NCBI RefSeq assembly: GCF_038051995.1
Contig: NZ_CP150290.1
Location: forward strand, 3,772,001-3,836,000
Length of the DNA stretch: 64,000 nt
From: Paenibacillus sp. FSL H8-0537
GTDB lineage: Bacteria; Bacillota; Bacilli; Paenibacillales; Paenibacillaceae
Direction of reading: 5' to 3'
Part shown: positions 36,287-45,315 of the stretch, in pieces
How the letters are laid out: each line of letters begins with the position of its first letter
Position numbering within the stretch: position 1 is the stretch's first letter
Notes under the pieces: generated by a model
The model's database searches: none
Told to the model about the DNA's origin: nothing
The model's input: the letters and a program-made list of their open reading frames with translations, nothing else
Made by a program: the position numbers and the translations under genes

Positions 36287-37510
36287 TTATATAGCCCCAC
36301 TCACCAAATTTCCTTTATACCATACGGACTGCCGCTGCGCTTTTCTTGCAACAGCCTCCGCCGAGCAGCTCGCGTGCGTCAATACAAAACTGGCGGCATC
36401 GCCTACTTTGGGCCACACCTGCTCGCCTTTCGCATTGAGCGGTGTAATTCCGCCTGTAATAAAGGCAAGTGTCTGGGACAACGAGGCTTCCTCTTGGCAA
36501 CCATACAATTCAGCGTAGCGTCCTGCCTTATCCAGCAAATCCCCACTGCCAAATGGCGACCAGTGATCCGTGAGGCTATCGGTTACCAGCTTCACCTTTA
36601 CGCCTTGACGGCTCAGCATCGGCAGCGGCATATTCATTTTCCCAATCGGCACTGTAGAAGCAATGGACATGCCCAGCTTAGCCATTCGTCCAGCCATTTC
36701 TTTTGCCTCCTGCGGCTCAGCGCCTGCAAACCAAAAGGCATGGCTGACCGTTACTTTTCCGTGCAGGCCCGCTTCTTCAGCCAGCTCCGCTAGCCGGCTT
36801 AAGGTTTCCCGTCCAGTTTCGTGTCCATCATGCAAATGAATATCGACGCCCGCACCATAATGAACGGCCAATTCAATGATCGTTTGCAACGATTTTTCAA
36901 TATCTCCATCTACTGAATACGGATCTACCCCACCAACATGGGTGGCACCCTCAGCCAATGATTGCTTGACGAGTGCAACCGAATCAGAGCGAAGCAGGCC
37001 ATGCTGGGGAAAAGCTACAATTTCGGACGAGATTTTACCAGAGAACGTCTCCAAAGCCTGCTTCGTAGCTTCTAGCCGCTTAAGTCCGCTGACGGGTTCA
37101 ATATTGCAATGGCTGCGCACATGCGTGGCGCCAAATCGTTGAATCAGTGACAAAATACGCTCTGCTTGCAGCTTCGCCGTCGGCATAAGCTGGGGCAATA
37201 AAACCTTCTCTTCCTCTATCCGTTCGAAAATACTCGCTACAGGCTCGACCGCTTTCCACGGACCGCCAAAATAGGTTTTGTCTAGATGAATGTGTCCTTC
37301 CTCAAACGATGGCAGCAGCAATAATCCTTTTGCATCATATTTCGGCAGAGTGCTGGCTAGCTCCACCCCATCCTCCAAAATTTCAGCAATGGTTCCGTTT
37401 TCTATCCGCAAATGGCAGTTGCCCGTTTTGGTACCCGTTATCCGTCCAGCCTCAAACTCAAACCCTTGCTCCAGCCTTGCATTGGTTAACCAATAAGATG
37501 TATTCACCAT
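36287..37510 (-). CDS. Amidohydrolase of the cytosine deaminase-like family
   Basis: A 407-residue TIM-barrel metal hydrolase. The metal-binding HxH is in EEGHIHLDKTYF, further ligands lie in GVDIHLHDGHE and VSHAFWF, and the catalytic Asp is in VKLVTDSLTDHWSPFGSGDLL; these match the CodA/atrazine-type deaminase group with HIHLDK. The substrate may be a pyrimidine or related cyclic amide, but this cannot be fixed by eye. It is divergent from a LysR regulator (118 bp between starts), which is likely its regulator, and near a nickel/peptide importer. Confidence 0.85.
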   Translation of the reverse strand: MVNTSYWLTNARLEQGFEFEAGRITGTKTGNCHLRIENGTIAEILEDGVELASTLPKYDAKGLLLLPSFEEGHIHLDKTYFGGPWKAVEPVASIFERIEEEKVLLPQLMPTAKLQAERILSLIQRFGATHVRSHCNIEPVSGLKRLEATKQALETFSGKISSEIVAFPQHGLLRSDSVALVKQSLAEGATHVGGVDPYSVDGDIEKSLQTIIELAVHYGAGVDIHLHDGHETGRETLSRLAELAEEAGLHGKVTVSHAFWFAGAEPQEAKEMAGRMAKLGMSIASTVPIGKMNMPLPMLSRQGVKVKLVTDSLTDHWSPFGSGDLLDKAGRYAELYGCQEEASLSQTLAFITGGITPLNAKGEQVWPKVGDAASFVLTHASCSAEAVARKAQRQSVWYKGNLVSGAI

Positions 37511-37628
37511 GTCAGCCCCGCTTTCATTTCAGCTTAAAACTATGGTAACATAGCTATCATCATACTAAAAATATTTAAAAAATTCGTTTTCCATACTTTT
37601 TTCGTTTGGAATGGAAAGGATTTGCCGC

Positions 37629-38519
37629 ATGGATATTCGCCAGCTTCGTTATTTCATTGCGATCGCGGAAGAGAAACAAATTACAGCGGCCGCTGAAAGG
37701 CTGCATATGACACAGCCTCCGCTTGGACAACAGCTGAAAGGGCTGGAGGAAGAGCTCGGGGTACAGCTTTTTGTAAGAAGCGGGAAATGGCTGGAGCTTA
37801 CTGACGCCGGGGAGGCTTTATATAGGCGTGCCTTATCCTTAACAAAGGCGCTCGAAGAGACCAAGCTGGAGGTGAAAGAAATTGGCAGTGGTACGCGGGG
37901 CAAATTAATGCTAGGTATAAATACGTTGTCATCCATCGTTTTGCCACAGCTGCTGCATAAGTTTAAAGAAGCATATCCGCTTATCACTTATAAGATTCAG
38001 CAAAATGAATCTGCCCAAATTGTCCGGCTTCTCAAGGAACGTTCCATTGAGCTTGGCATCGTGCGGCTGCCGCTTGAGCTAGGTGATTTCGAAGTGCTGG
38101 AGCTTCCTTCGGAGCCCTTTTATTTCGTTGCCGCGAGCAGTGTCCTGCACCCCGCTGACAAATGCTCCTACCGTGATATTCAGCGTTATCCGCTTATCTT
38201 ACCCAGTGCGGAAGGGCTCGGCCTTTATAAAAGCATCATCCAGCAGTTTACTGATCGCGGCTTACAGGCTAATGTGATTGGAGAATGCTCCGATATTTCC
38301 CTATTGTTGAAGTGGGTAGCCTACGGGGATGGAGCAACCATTGTGCCACAGTCCGTTCTTGAGCTGCATCAAGGCTATGACATTCAATCATTCGCCATTT
38401 CAGACAGCGAGCTTCATTTTGCCACCGGACTCATCTGGCTAAAGGACCGTTATTTGACCAAAGCGGCACAACGCTTTATTGAATTGATGAAGCAGGAAAT
38501 CGTTCATCTTCGATTGTGA
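37629..38519 (+). CDS. LysR-family transcriptional regulator
   Basis: A 296-residue regulator from ATG 37629 (MDIRQLRYFIAIAEEKQITAAAERL), with GGAAAGG ten bases upstream. The winged helix-turn-helix is at 1-60 (AAERLHMTQPPLGQQLKGLEEELG), and the effector domain at 90-290. The BenM/CatM/GltC-like group uses a small-molecule coinducer; which one is unknown. It is divergent from the amidohydrolase gene, the most likely target. Its last 44 bp overlap the convergent ABC ATPase gene. Confidence 0.93.
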   Translation: MDIRQLRYFIAIAEEKQITAAAERLHMTQPPLGQQLKGLEEELGVQLFVRSGKWLELTDAGEALYRRALSLTKALEETKLEVKEIGSGTRGKLMLGINTLSSIVLPQLLHKFKEAYPLITYKIQQNESAQIVRLLKERSIELGIVRLPLELGDFEVLELPSEPFYFVAASSVLHPADKCSYRDIQRYPLILPSAEGLGLYKSIIQQFTDRGLQANVIGECSDISLLLKWVAYGDGATIVPQSVLELHQGYDIQSFAISDSELHFATGLIWLKDRYLTKAAQRFIELMKQEIVHLRL

Positions 38520-40074
38520 TGTTCCCACGCTCCAGTACCATAATTCGGCTGCACATGAACTGCACGGCCGCTAAATCATGCGAAATAAACAAGCAGGTAA
38601 AACCAAGCTGCTGCTGTAATCGCTGCAACAGCTTTAAAATCTGGGCTTGGATGATCATATCCAGGCTCGCGGTCGGCTCATCCAAAATAATAAAATCAGG
38701 CGCAATGCTGATCGCTCTAGCGATGCATACCCGCTGCTTCTGACCTCCGCTCAGCTCATGGGGATATTGCCGCATGACGCTAGCCGGAAGCCCCACCATA
38801 TCGAGCAAAAGAGCAGCCGCTTCATCCCGTTTATATCGGCTATCACCTAAAAAAGCTGGTGTTTTGTCCTTGAATACGTCGAGCGGCTCCATTAACGAAT
38901 CCACAATCGTCAGCCTCGGGTTCAAACTGGCTGCTGGATTTTGAAATACCGTTTGAATACGTCCGTTTATGAACGACCTTGCAGCAGCTTTCCGGTTATG
39001 CAGCGGCATTTGCTGGAACAGGAGCTCTCCTTCGTCAAGCGGCTCCATAAGCATTAAGCATCTAGCCATTGTACTTTTACCGCTGCCGCTCTCGCCGACC
39101 AGTCCTAAGCACTCCCCAGCTTTCAGCGTAAAAGATACTTGATCCAGCGCCTTAATGCCTTTCGGGTACGTTTTGACAAGGTTTTGAGCAGCAAGCATAG
39201 CATTCCCTCTCGTAGATGCTGCCCCTGTTCCCTGATCCAGCATCGTTTGATCGGCATCTACTAATTGCAGCTTCGCTTCTTGTTTTAGCGTTATTGTTGG
39301 TGACGACACTAGAGCCGACTCAGCCGCAAGGAGCTGCTTCGTATAGAAATGGGCTGGCTGTTCCAGTACAGACCGCACATCACCCGACTCGAGCACGCAG
39401 CCTCCGCGCATAATGGCCACTTGATCGGCATAACGCCTGACATGCTTTAAATCATGTGTAATAAACAGAATAGCGCAGCCGACTCGCTCCTGCATTTTCT
39501 TCAGCAAACAGAGTATTTCCTCTCCCGTTTCCTGATCCAGCGCAGTCGTTGGTTCATCGGCAATAAGCAGCTTCGGCTGAAGCAGCATGGCTGCCGCAAT
39601 CGAAACCCGCTGCAATTGGCCTCCACTGAGCTCACACGGATAGCTCTTAAATACGCGCTCTGCCGGTAGAAGCACCTCTTCTAAGCAAGTCAAAATTTGC
39701 TTTCTCCGCTCCTTGCGTCCTAAGCCACTATGGGCTTGCAGCGTTTCATCCAGCTGCTTCCCCAGTCGAATAAAGGGACTGAACATCCCCGCATAATCTT
39801 GGAAAACATAAGCAATCTCTTTGCCTCGCAGCCCGTTTATTTGATGGGCCGAAAGCTCCGAAAGGGATTGTCCCTTGACCAAAATCTCGCCATTCGTCAT
39901 ACGCACAGACGGAGGCAGCAAACCCGCGATCGCGAGGCCCGTCAGCGTTTTCCCGCTGCCGCTTTCACCAATTAATGCGAGCCATTGCTGCTTTTCAATA
40001 GATAGATGAAGGTCTTGAACAAGCTGCTGCCGCCCTGCGTTTAAGCTAAGTCCTGTTATTTTCAATACGCTCAT
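38476..40074 (-). CDS. Fused dual ATPase of a nickel/peptide ABC importer (DppD-DppF type)
   Basis: A 532-residue protein with two complete ABC ATPase halves. The first (1-265) has GESGSGKT, signature LSGGQLQRVSIAAAM and Walker B LLIADEPTTALD; the second (285-525) has GESGSGKST, LSGGQKQRVCIARAI and FIILDEPTASLD. In most Opp/Dpp/Nik systems these are separate proteins; the fusion is seen in some Bacillota importers. It is the last of four co-oriented importer genes and overlaps the 3' end of the LysR gene by 44 bp on the opposite strand. Confidence 0.93.
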   Translation of the reverse strand: MSVLKITGLSLNAGRQQLVQDLHLSIEKQQWLALIGESGSGKTLTGLAIAGLLPPSVRMTNGEILVKGQSLSELSAHQINGLRGKEIAYVFQDYAGMFSPFIRLGKQLDETLQAHSGLGRKERRKQILTCLEEVLLPAERVFKSYPCELSGGQLQRVSIAAAMLLQPKLLIADEPTTALDQETGEEILCLLKKMQERVGCAILFITHDLKHVRRYADQVAIMRGGCVLESGDVRSVLEQPAHFYTKQLLAAESALVSSPTITLKQEAKLQLVDADQTMLDQGTGAASTRGNAMLAAQNLVKTYPKGIKALDQVSFTLKAGECLGLVGESGSGKSTMARCLMLMEPLDEGELLFQQMPLHNRKAAARSFINGRIQTVFQNPAASLNPRLTIVDSLMEPLDVFKDKTPAFLGDSRYKRDEAAALLLDMVGLPASVMRQYPHELSGGQKQRVCIARAISIAPDFIILDEPTASLDMIIQAQILKLLQRLQQQLGFTCLFISHDLAAVQFMCSRIMVLERGNITIEDERFPASSIQ

Positions 40075-40088
40075 CGCTGTGACCTCCT

Positions 40089-40892
40089 TTACTCCCTGCT
40101 GCGCTTCACATCCAGCCGATCACGAATCCGATCCCCCCAAGCGTTGGACAATAGTACAACTAGCATAATCGCAAGTCCCGGCGCAAGCATCAAATACGGA
40201 GCCTGATGAAAATAGGCGCGGCCTTCATTCAGCATCGCTCCCCATTCTGGAGACGGCGGCTGAACGCCAAGTCCAATATAAGATAACGACGCAATCATCA
40301 AAATAATTTTGCCCACGTCCAGCGAAGCAATAACGATCACATGGCTGAAGGCATGCGGCAGCAAATGCTTCATGACGATATGGAGCGAGCTTAAGCCATT
40401 CAAGCGGGCAATCGCTATATAATCCTTGTGCTTTTCAGACCTGACACTATTGCGCACAATACGTGAGTAAGCGATCCATTTGACCGCTGCAATGGCAAAA
40501 ATCAGATTAAAAATGTCCGGTCCTAGCAGGCCGCTTAACACAATAGCAATGATGAAATCCGGAAATGCAAGAAAGGAATCCGACACACGCATGAATAGGC
40601 GATCGACGAAGCCGCCGATATATCCCGACAGCAGCCCTACAGGGATGCCAATGCTTAGCGCTGCCACAAGCACGATCACACTCGCGCCTATCGTATTCCG
40701 ACCTCCAAGGAGCAGACGCGAAAACAAATCTCTGCCGAGTCCGTCGGTTCCCAGCCAATATTGCGCCGTCGGCGGCAGCAAGCGGTCGTTAAGATTCACT
40801 ACGTATGGATCATGTGGAACGAGGAAAACCGACAAAGAAAGCACAGCGATAAGAAGCATGGCTATATATCCGGCAAAACCTATTTTCTTCAT
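40089..40892 (-). CDS. ABC importer permease (NikC/DppC type)
   Basis: A 267-residue membrane protein with about six hydrophobic segments. LGTDGLGRDLFSRLLLGGRNTIGASV is the conserved N-terminal block of DppC/NikC permeases, and SLHIVMKHLLPHAFSHVIVIASLDVG is the ATPase-docking loop. Its start overlaps the end of the partner permease gene by 4 bp, and the dual ATPase gene follows after 14 bp. Confidence 0.93.
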   Translation of the reverse strand: MKKIGFAGYIAMLLIAVLSLSVFLVPHDPYVVNLNDRLLPPTAQYWLGTDGLGRDLFSRLLLGGRNTIGASVIVLVAALSIGIPVGLLSGYIGGFVDRLFMRVSDSFLAFPDFIIAIVLSGLLGPDIFNLIFAIAAVKWIAYSRIVRNSVRSEKHKDYIAIARLNGLSSLHIVMKHLLPHAFSHVIVIASLDVGKIILMIASLSYIGLGVQPPSPEWGAMLNEGRAYFHQAPYLMLAPGLAIMLVVLLSNAWGDRIRDRLDVKRSRE

Positions 40893-41827
40893 CGGTTCTC
40901 CCCTTTCAAACGCATTTCCGGGTTCAGAGCATGATTCGCCAAATCCACCAGCAAATGAATAAGCGTGACGGCAAATCCCATCACGACCATATAACCTTGA
41001 ATGACCGGATAATCCCTGCTCTGAATGGCATCCACAATAAATTTGCCCATGCCTGGATAAGCAAACAGCACCTCAATGACAACCGTGCCGCCGAGCAAGC
41101 TGCCTATGCTGACACCGAACATCGTCACAACGGGCGTAAGCGCATGGCGAAAGGCATGACGGAGCAAAATTTTTCCGCTGCCAATGCCGCGCGACCTCGC
41201 TCCCCTAATAAAATCCTGCGTTAAGCTATCCATCAGGCTGGAGCGAAGCAAGCGGACATAAACGGCAGACATCGTAAGCCCGAGCGTCAGCGAAGGCAGC
41301 ACGAGATGTGCAAGAGTCCCCGTTCCCATTGACGGCAATAAGCCCGCCCTTACAGATAGCCCTTCTATTAAAAGAAGCCCTAGCCAAAAGCTAGGGATTG
41401 AAGTTCCCAAAACAGCAAGAAGCCTACTTGCGCGGTCAATGAAACGATTGGGATAAAGGGCCGACAAAGCGCCGAGCGGAACTGCAATGAGCAATAAAAT
41501 GAGCAGCGAGCTGCCAGTAAGCAGCAGCGTGGCTGGCATTTTACGAAGCAGCTCCTCGCTGACTGGCCGATTCGTCATATACGACTTTCCCAAATCTAGA
41601 TGGGCCAGCCTGGCAAGCCAGCTGCCATACTGAACCAATACCGGCTCGTTTAGCCCCAGCTCCTCCCTCTGTTGCTTGATTTCTGAGCTTGTGATCGCAA
41701 CGTCATCTGAACGAAGCATTTGCTTAACGGCATCTCCCGGAGCAAGCTTAACGAAGACGAAGCTGACGAAGGAAAGCAGCAAAATAAACAGAACAAGCTC
41801 TACGCCCCTTTTCCAAACGATGCTCAT
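40889..41827 (-). CDS. ABC importer permease (NikB/DppB type)
   Basis: A 312-residue membrane protein with the DppB/NikB pattern: an N-terminal helix, KLAPGDAVKQML, LGLNEPVLVQYGSWL, and the docking loop RGARSRGIGSGKILLRHAFRHALTPVVTMFG. About six membrane helices. It overlaps the binding-protein gene and the second permease gene by 4 bp each, so the importer is tightly translationally coupled. Confidence 0.93.
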   Translation of the reverse strand: MSIVWKRGVELVLFILLLSFVSFVFVKLAPGDAVKQMLRSDDVAITSSEIKQQREELGLNEPVLVQYGSWLARLAHLDLGKSYMTNRPVSEELLRKMPATLLLTGSSLLILLLIAVPLGALSALYPNRFIDRASRLLAVLGTSIPSFWLGLLLIEGLSVRAGLLPSMGTGTLAHLVLPSLTLGLTMSAVYVRLLRSSLMDSLTQDFIRGARSRGIGSGKILLRHAFRHALTPVVTMFGVSIGSLLGGTVVIEVLFAYPGMGKFIVDAIQSRDYPVIQGYMVVMGFAVTLIHLLVDLANHALNPEMRLKGENR

Positions 41828-43359
41828 TTCACTTCTACATCCAGCTCATTCGTCAGCATATAATATTCGCTTTTACTCGTCACCCAGTTTTTCACCTTGT
41901 CACGGTACAAAACGAGCGTATTGGGATGAACGAGGTAGGAATAATACATTTCTTCATTAATGCGGGTAAGCGCCTGTTTAATTAAAGCATAACGCGCATT
42001 CGTATCCACCGTCTGATCCAGCTCATCAATCCAAGCGCTCAGCTCTTGGTCGTTGATTTTACCGAAATTGAGCGAGCCATCCGGCTTAAAGGCTACATTT
42101 AGAAAATAACTCGCATCCCCGCGCGGCGCAATTAACGGGCTGTATGTGCCCAAATCCCAATCATCCTTCTCCAGCAAATAATCCTCGTATTTATCGACTT
42201 GTGCGATCGTTATGGCAATGCCAAGCTCCTTCGCTTGCGATTGCAGCACTTGGGCCAGCAATGGAAATTCCGCACGCGAAGCGTACGTGACCAGCTTGAA
42301 GGAAAGCGGCTGGCCATCCTTGGTCACCTTGCCCTGCTTAACCTCATAGCCTGCTTGCTGAAACCATTTGAGAGCAGCGTCAACTCCGCTTTCCTTCGAT
42401 TCATAGCCGGGCACGAACGGAAATTCCGGCAAAAAAGGACCGCTGGCAACCGTCGCTTGGCCGCCCATAATGGCGTCCTTCAACTCATCGCGATTGACGA
42501 GTGCATCGAAAGCTTTGCGAACATATTTGTTTTGAAAATCTGCATGCTTCGTATTAAAAATAAGCTCATGTGTCCGCAAGCTGACAACAGAATCCAAATG
42601 CAGGCTGGCATCATTTTTCATCGTTTCCATGCTTTCAACTGGCGGACGGTACACAATATCCGCATCCCCTGCCATGAGCGCTGACAAGCGGGCATTGGCA
42701 TCCTCATTAAAGCTGAAGGTCGCATGGTTGAGCTTTGCAGCACCGTCCCAATATTTGTCGTAGCGATCCAGCTTAAGCGAGCTGCCTGAAGTGAACGAGG
42801 CTACTTGAAACGGACCGGTTCCGATTGGCTTTTTATCCGGCTCCGGTGCAGACACGTCAATAATCGCTGTATTGGGATGAACCAGCTCCGATGGAAACTG
42901 GGGAAATGGCTGCTCCGTCGTAATTTGCAAGCTTTGTCCGCTGGCTTCCATTTGCTTGATTTTCAAAACCTGCTTCACGCCCGGGTTTTGCTCCATCGCC
43001 CGCTCAAGGGATTGCTTGACAGCATCCGCATCGAGCGCCTTACCATTTTGGAACGTCACCTGTTCCCGAATTTTAAACGTCCAATGCTGCCCATCTGGGC
43101 TGCTCCACTCCTTTGCAAGCCAAGGCTGGATTTGGAGGTCTTCGCCCAGCTTGACCAGCGTTTCAACAACACCTGCTCGGAGCGGGGTGTAATCCAGATG
43201 TGGATCTATCGTTTGGCTTGCAAAGTTAAACAGAAAGGACAGCTCCTTCTCAGGCGGTTGTGATTGCTCTCCGTTCGTATTTGCCCCTTTGGAGCAGGCC
43301 GCCGCGAGCAGCAGCAAACCGATGAATAGAATGAATGGGATGATTTTTCGCATATGCAA
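41824..43359 (-). CDS. Nickel/peptide ABC importer substrate-binding lipoprotein (NikA-like)
   Basis: A 511-residue SBP_bac_5 family lipoprotein with lipobox LAAACSK. KELSFLFNFASQTIDPHLDYTPLRAGVVETLVKL-type text and GTGPFQVASF are typical of NikA/CntA-like proteins, which bind nickel or metal-metallophore complexes, but some close relatives bind peptides. No urease, hydrogenase or metallophore synthesis gene is nearby to decide. First gene of the four-gene operon; a structured leader candidate lies about 120 bp upstream. Confidence 0.87.
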   Translation of the reverse strand: MHMRKIIPFILFIGLLLLAAACSKGANTNGEQSQPPEKELSFLFNFASQTIDPHLDYTPLRAGVVETLVKLGEDLQIQPWLAKEWSSPDGQHWTFKIREQVTFQNGKALDADAVKQSLERAMEQNPGVKQVLKIKQMEASGQSLQITTEQPFPQFPSELVHPNTAIIDVSAPEPDKKPIGTGPFQVASFTSGSSLKLDRYDKYWDGAAKLNHATFSFNEDANARLSALMAGDADIVYRPPVESMETMKNDASLHLDSVVSLRTHELIFNTKHADFQNKYVRKAFDALVNRDELKDAIMGGQATVASGPFLPEFPFVPGYESKESGVDAALKWFQQAGYEVKQGKVTKDGQPLSFKLVTYASRAEFPLLAQVLQSQAKELGIAITIAQVDKYEDYLLEKDDWDLGTYSPLIAPRGDASYFLNVAFKPDGSLNFGKINDQELSAWIDELDQTVDTNARYALIKQALTRINEEMYYSYLVHPNTLVLYRDKVKNWVTSKSEYYMLTNELDVEVK

Positions 43360-43479
43360 TGTAAGCTTACCTCCATATTTTCAAATGATACAAGATTACC
43401 TGCCTCATCGTACCTTAAGAAGCCCTGAATGATAATAGCCCTATCGAGCTATTGCACAGCAAAAAATGTGACAATAATA

Positions 43480-43565
43480 AGCCGTTCTCATGATCCTCGC
43501 GAGCTCCTGCCTGGCAGGCATGAAGGTGAGATATAACGGTACGGTTTGTTTAGACGAAACCGTTC
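43480..43565 (-). promoter_or_regulatory. Candidate structured leader upstream of the NikA-like gene
   Basis: The region has nested dyads: CCGTT/AACGG (43482-43486 with 43535-43539), CTCA/TGAG, or alternatively TCATG/CATGA (43488-43492 with 43519-43523), a central CCTGCC-T-GGCAGG, and next to it a separate 7-bp hairpin ACGGTTT/AAACCGT (43541-43563). CTCA/TGAG and TCATG/CATGA exclude each other. No known riboswitch class was recognised; it could also be a protein-binding palindrome. Confidence 0.3.
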
Positions 43566-43620
43566 GCAGGCTGCTCCCTTGTATCAGAAGCAAATAAAGG
43601 ATTATACCGACCCCAGAAAT

Positions 43621-43676
43621 AAAAACAGAGGCAGCCCTGGGCGAGTAAATAAAGCCCTAGACTGCCACTGTTTTAT
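43621..43676 (-). terminator. Imperfect terminator hairpin downstream of the collagen-like gene
   Basis: On the minus strand AACAG-GGCAG-GGGC pairs with GCCC-CTGCC-CTGTT around interior mismatches and is followed by TTTTTATT. It is 220 bp after the collagen-like stop, so its assignment is tentative. Confidence 0.4.
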
Positions 43677-43897
43677 TGAACTATCGTGCTCTGTTAACTT
43701 AATCATCTGCACATTAAATTAATGATTTACACTCTCTTTTTTCTTTTCCTTTTCCAACTGCCTTAATATAAAGGTATGTCTATAGTTGTATCTGAGGCGC
43801 ACAATGTCCACGTACCAAGAATGGTAACACAGAAATATGAAGGTCTTCCTTTATTACCTATTTGGTATTTCATCGGAAAATATTATTTTTTTCCTTT

Positions 43898-44944
43898 TTA
43901 TGCAATTCGCATAATAACAAGGTGTGCGGAATCTGACCATGTTCCTCCAGCTAATGGAGAAATCGTGAGTGCCGTAGAATTGCCAGCAGGATTGCGAACG
44001 GTGATGATTGAATTAATGGTAGTTGTTTGCACAAGCGCCATTCCTACTATTTGAGTAGTACCTGTTGCACGCCCGACCACCGTATAGGCCAGATCAGCCC
44101 CATTTAATGTTAAAATCAGTTGACCCGCTTCGTTTGCATTGACCTGAAACAAAACCTGATATGTGCCAATTGCCGACAAGTTAAAGGAGCTCGCATTTAT
44201 ACGGGTAATTGCAGTCCCGCTAATTGGACCATCTTGCGGAAAACTTACGTCCGTGTTGGGAGCAACAGTTGCTGTATTATTAGGAGGCATCAAGGCAAAA
44301 AAATCTGCAAAGCCTAATACTCCTCCGGCTGGTCCCACTGGTCCCGTTGCTCCTGTTAGACCAGTTGAACCCTCTGCTCCCGCAGGTCCTGCTGGTCCTG
44401 CAGGTCCGGCTGGTCCAACCGTACCAATTGCTCCTGCTAGTCCTGCTAGTCCTGCTAGTCCTTGTGGTCCAAGAGCACCTATCGCTCCGACAAGTCCTGC
44501 TGCTCCTTGAGGTCCAAGTGCTCCTGCAATTCCTTCGGGTCCAAGTGAACCAATCGCTCCGACAAGTCCTGCTAATCCTTGGGGGCCAAGTGCTCCTGCA
44601 ATTCCTTCGGGTCCAAGTGAACCAATTGCTCCGACAAGTCCTGCTAATCCTTGGGGGCCAAGTGCTCCTGCAATTCCTTCGGGTCCAAGTGCGCCAATTG
44701 CTCCGACAAGTCCTGCTAATCCTTGGGGGCCGAGTGCTCCTGCAACTCCTTGAGGCCCAGCTTCTGCTATCGCTCCCGCAAGTCCTTGAAGTAATTGCTG
44801 TCCTTCAGGCGGGGGACACTTTTTACAAACCCTGTTTTTAATTTCCCGATGACGACGTTTCTTTTTTTTATCTTTTGGATGGCACACAATTGTGGTTTTC
44901 TTTTTACACCGTTTTTTTGTTGCGGGACAACTCAATACTGACAC
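43898..44944 (-). CDS. Collagen-repeat protein with basic Cys-rich head and BclA-like tip
   Basis: A 348-residue protein. The head (1-43) is Lys/Arg-rich with five Cys (CPATKKRCKKK ... RVCKKCPPP). The collagen region (about 54-208) has roughly 50 Gly-X-Y triplets, unusual for hydrophobic X/Y residues; a 24-residue unit (GPQGLAGLVGAIGSLGPEGIAGAL) is repeated about four times, as a 72-bp DNA repeat. The C-terminal 140 residues look like a BclA/TNF-type trimer domain (ISGTAITRINASSFNLSAIGTYQVLFQVNANEAGQL is its core; ends LVIMRIA). No signal peptide. A spore surface filament is likely. The start follows a GGGAGG-type site. Confidence 0.85.
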   Translation of the reverse strand: MSVLSCPATKKRCKKKTTIVCHPKDKKKKRRHREIKNRVCKKCPPPEGQQLLQGLAGAIAEAGPQGVAGALGPQGLAGLVGAIGALGPEGIAGALGPQGLAGLVGAIGSLGPEGIAGALGPQGLAGLVGAIGSLGPEGIAGALGPQGAAGLVGAIGALGPQGLAGLAGLAGAIGTVGPAGPAGPAGPAGAEGSTGLTGATGPVGPAGGVLGFADFFALMPPNNTATVAPNTDVSFPQDGPISGTAITRINASSFNLSAIGTYQVLFQVNANEAGQLILTLNGADLAYTVVGRATGTTQIVGMALVQTTTINSIITVRNPAGNSTALTISPLAGGTWSDSAHLVIMRIA

Positions 44945-45315
44945 CTCCCTATATATGGTTCAGTGTACGTGAGTCGGTTTTTTTAGGTATGGACTAATAC
45001 CCTGTATTCGCTAGACTAAAAACTATTTTTAGAAAATTGGGTTAATACTAGGGTATGCTTATACCACAAAATCCCATAATATTTTGTTTGTGATTTAGTA
45101 ATTTAACATTAATAAAACTATTCCTTCTCTTCGTCAACCCAAAACAAATTCGGGTCTTTTTGCACCTTCAATACCTCCCCTTAGTCAATTGCTAAAGGCA
45201 AGCAAAATAACCATATAAATCGTTTTTGCATTTTCTAATCACAATTGACTTCTTTAACCAGACAGGCTAACGTTTAGTCTATTAAATGTTTATAAGCGTC
45301 AAGGAGGAATACGTT
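44945..45315. other. Gene-free stretch with divergent promoters
   Basis: About 370 bp of AT-rich sequence between the divergent collagen-like gene and msrA. No repeat, terminator or clear sigma-factor site was recognised. Confidence 0.4.

Larger units (their letters stand above)
43360..43897. other. Gene-free stretch between the importer operon and the collagen-like gene
   Basis: About 540 bp. Apart from the leader candidate and the hairpin at 43621-43676, nothing is recognised. A plus-strand frame from 43776 has no ribosome binding site and runs antisense into the collagen-like gene. Confidence 0.4.

Noticed and set aside
43776..44054. Possible plus-strand gene beginning MSIVVSEAHNVHVPRM
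   Set aside because: No ribosome binding site, no recognisable domain, and more than half is antisense to the collagen-like tip.
44163..44841. Plus-strand Pro- and Leu-rich open frames
   Set aside because: Antisense shadows of the second collagen-like gene.
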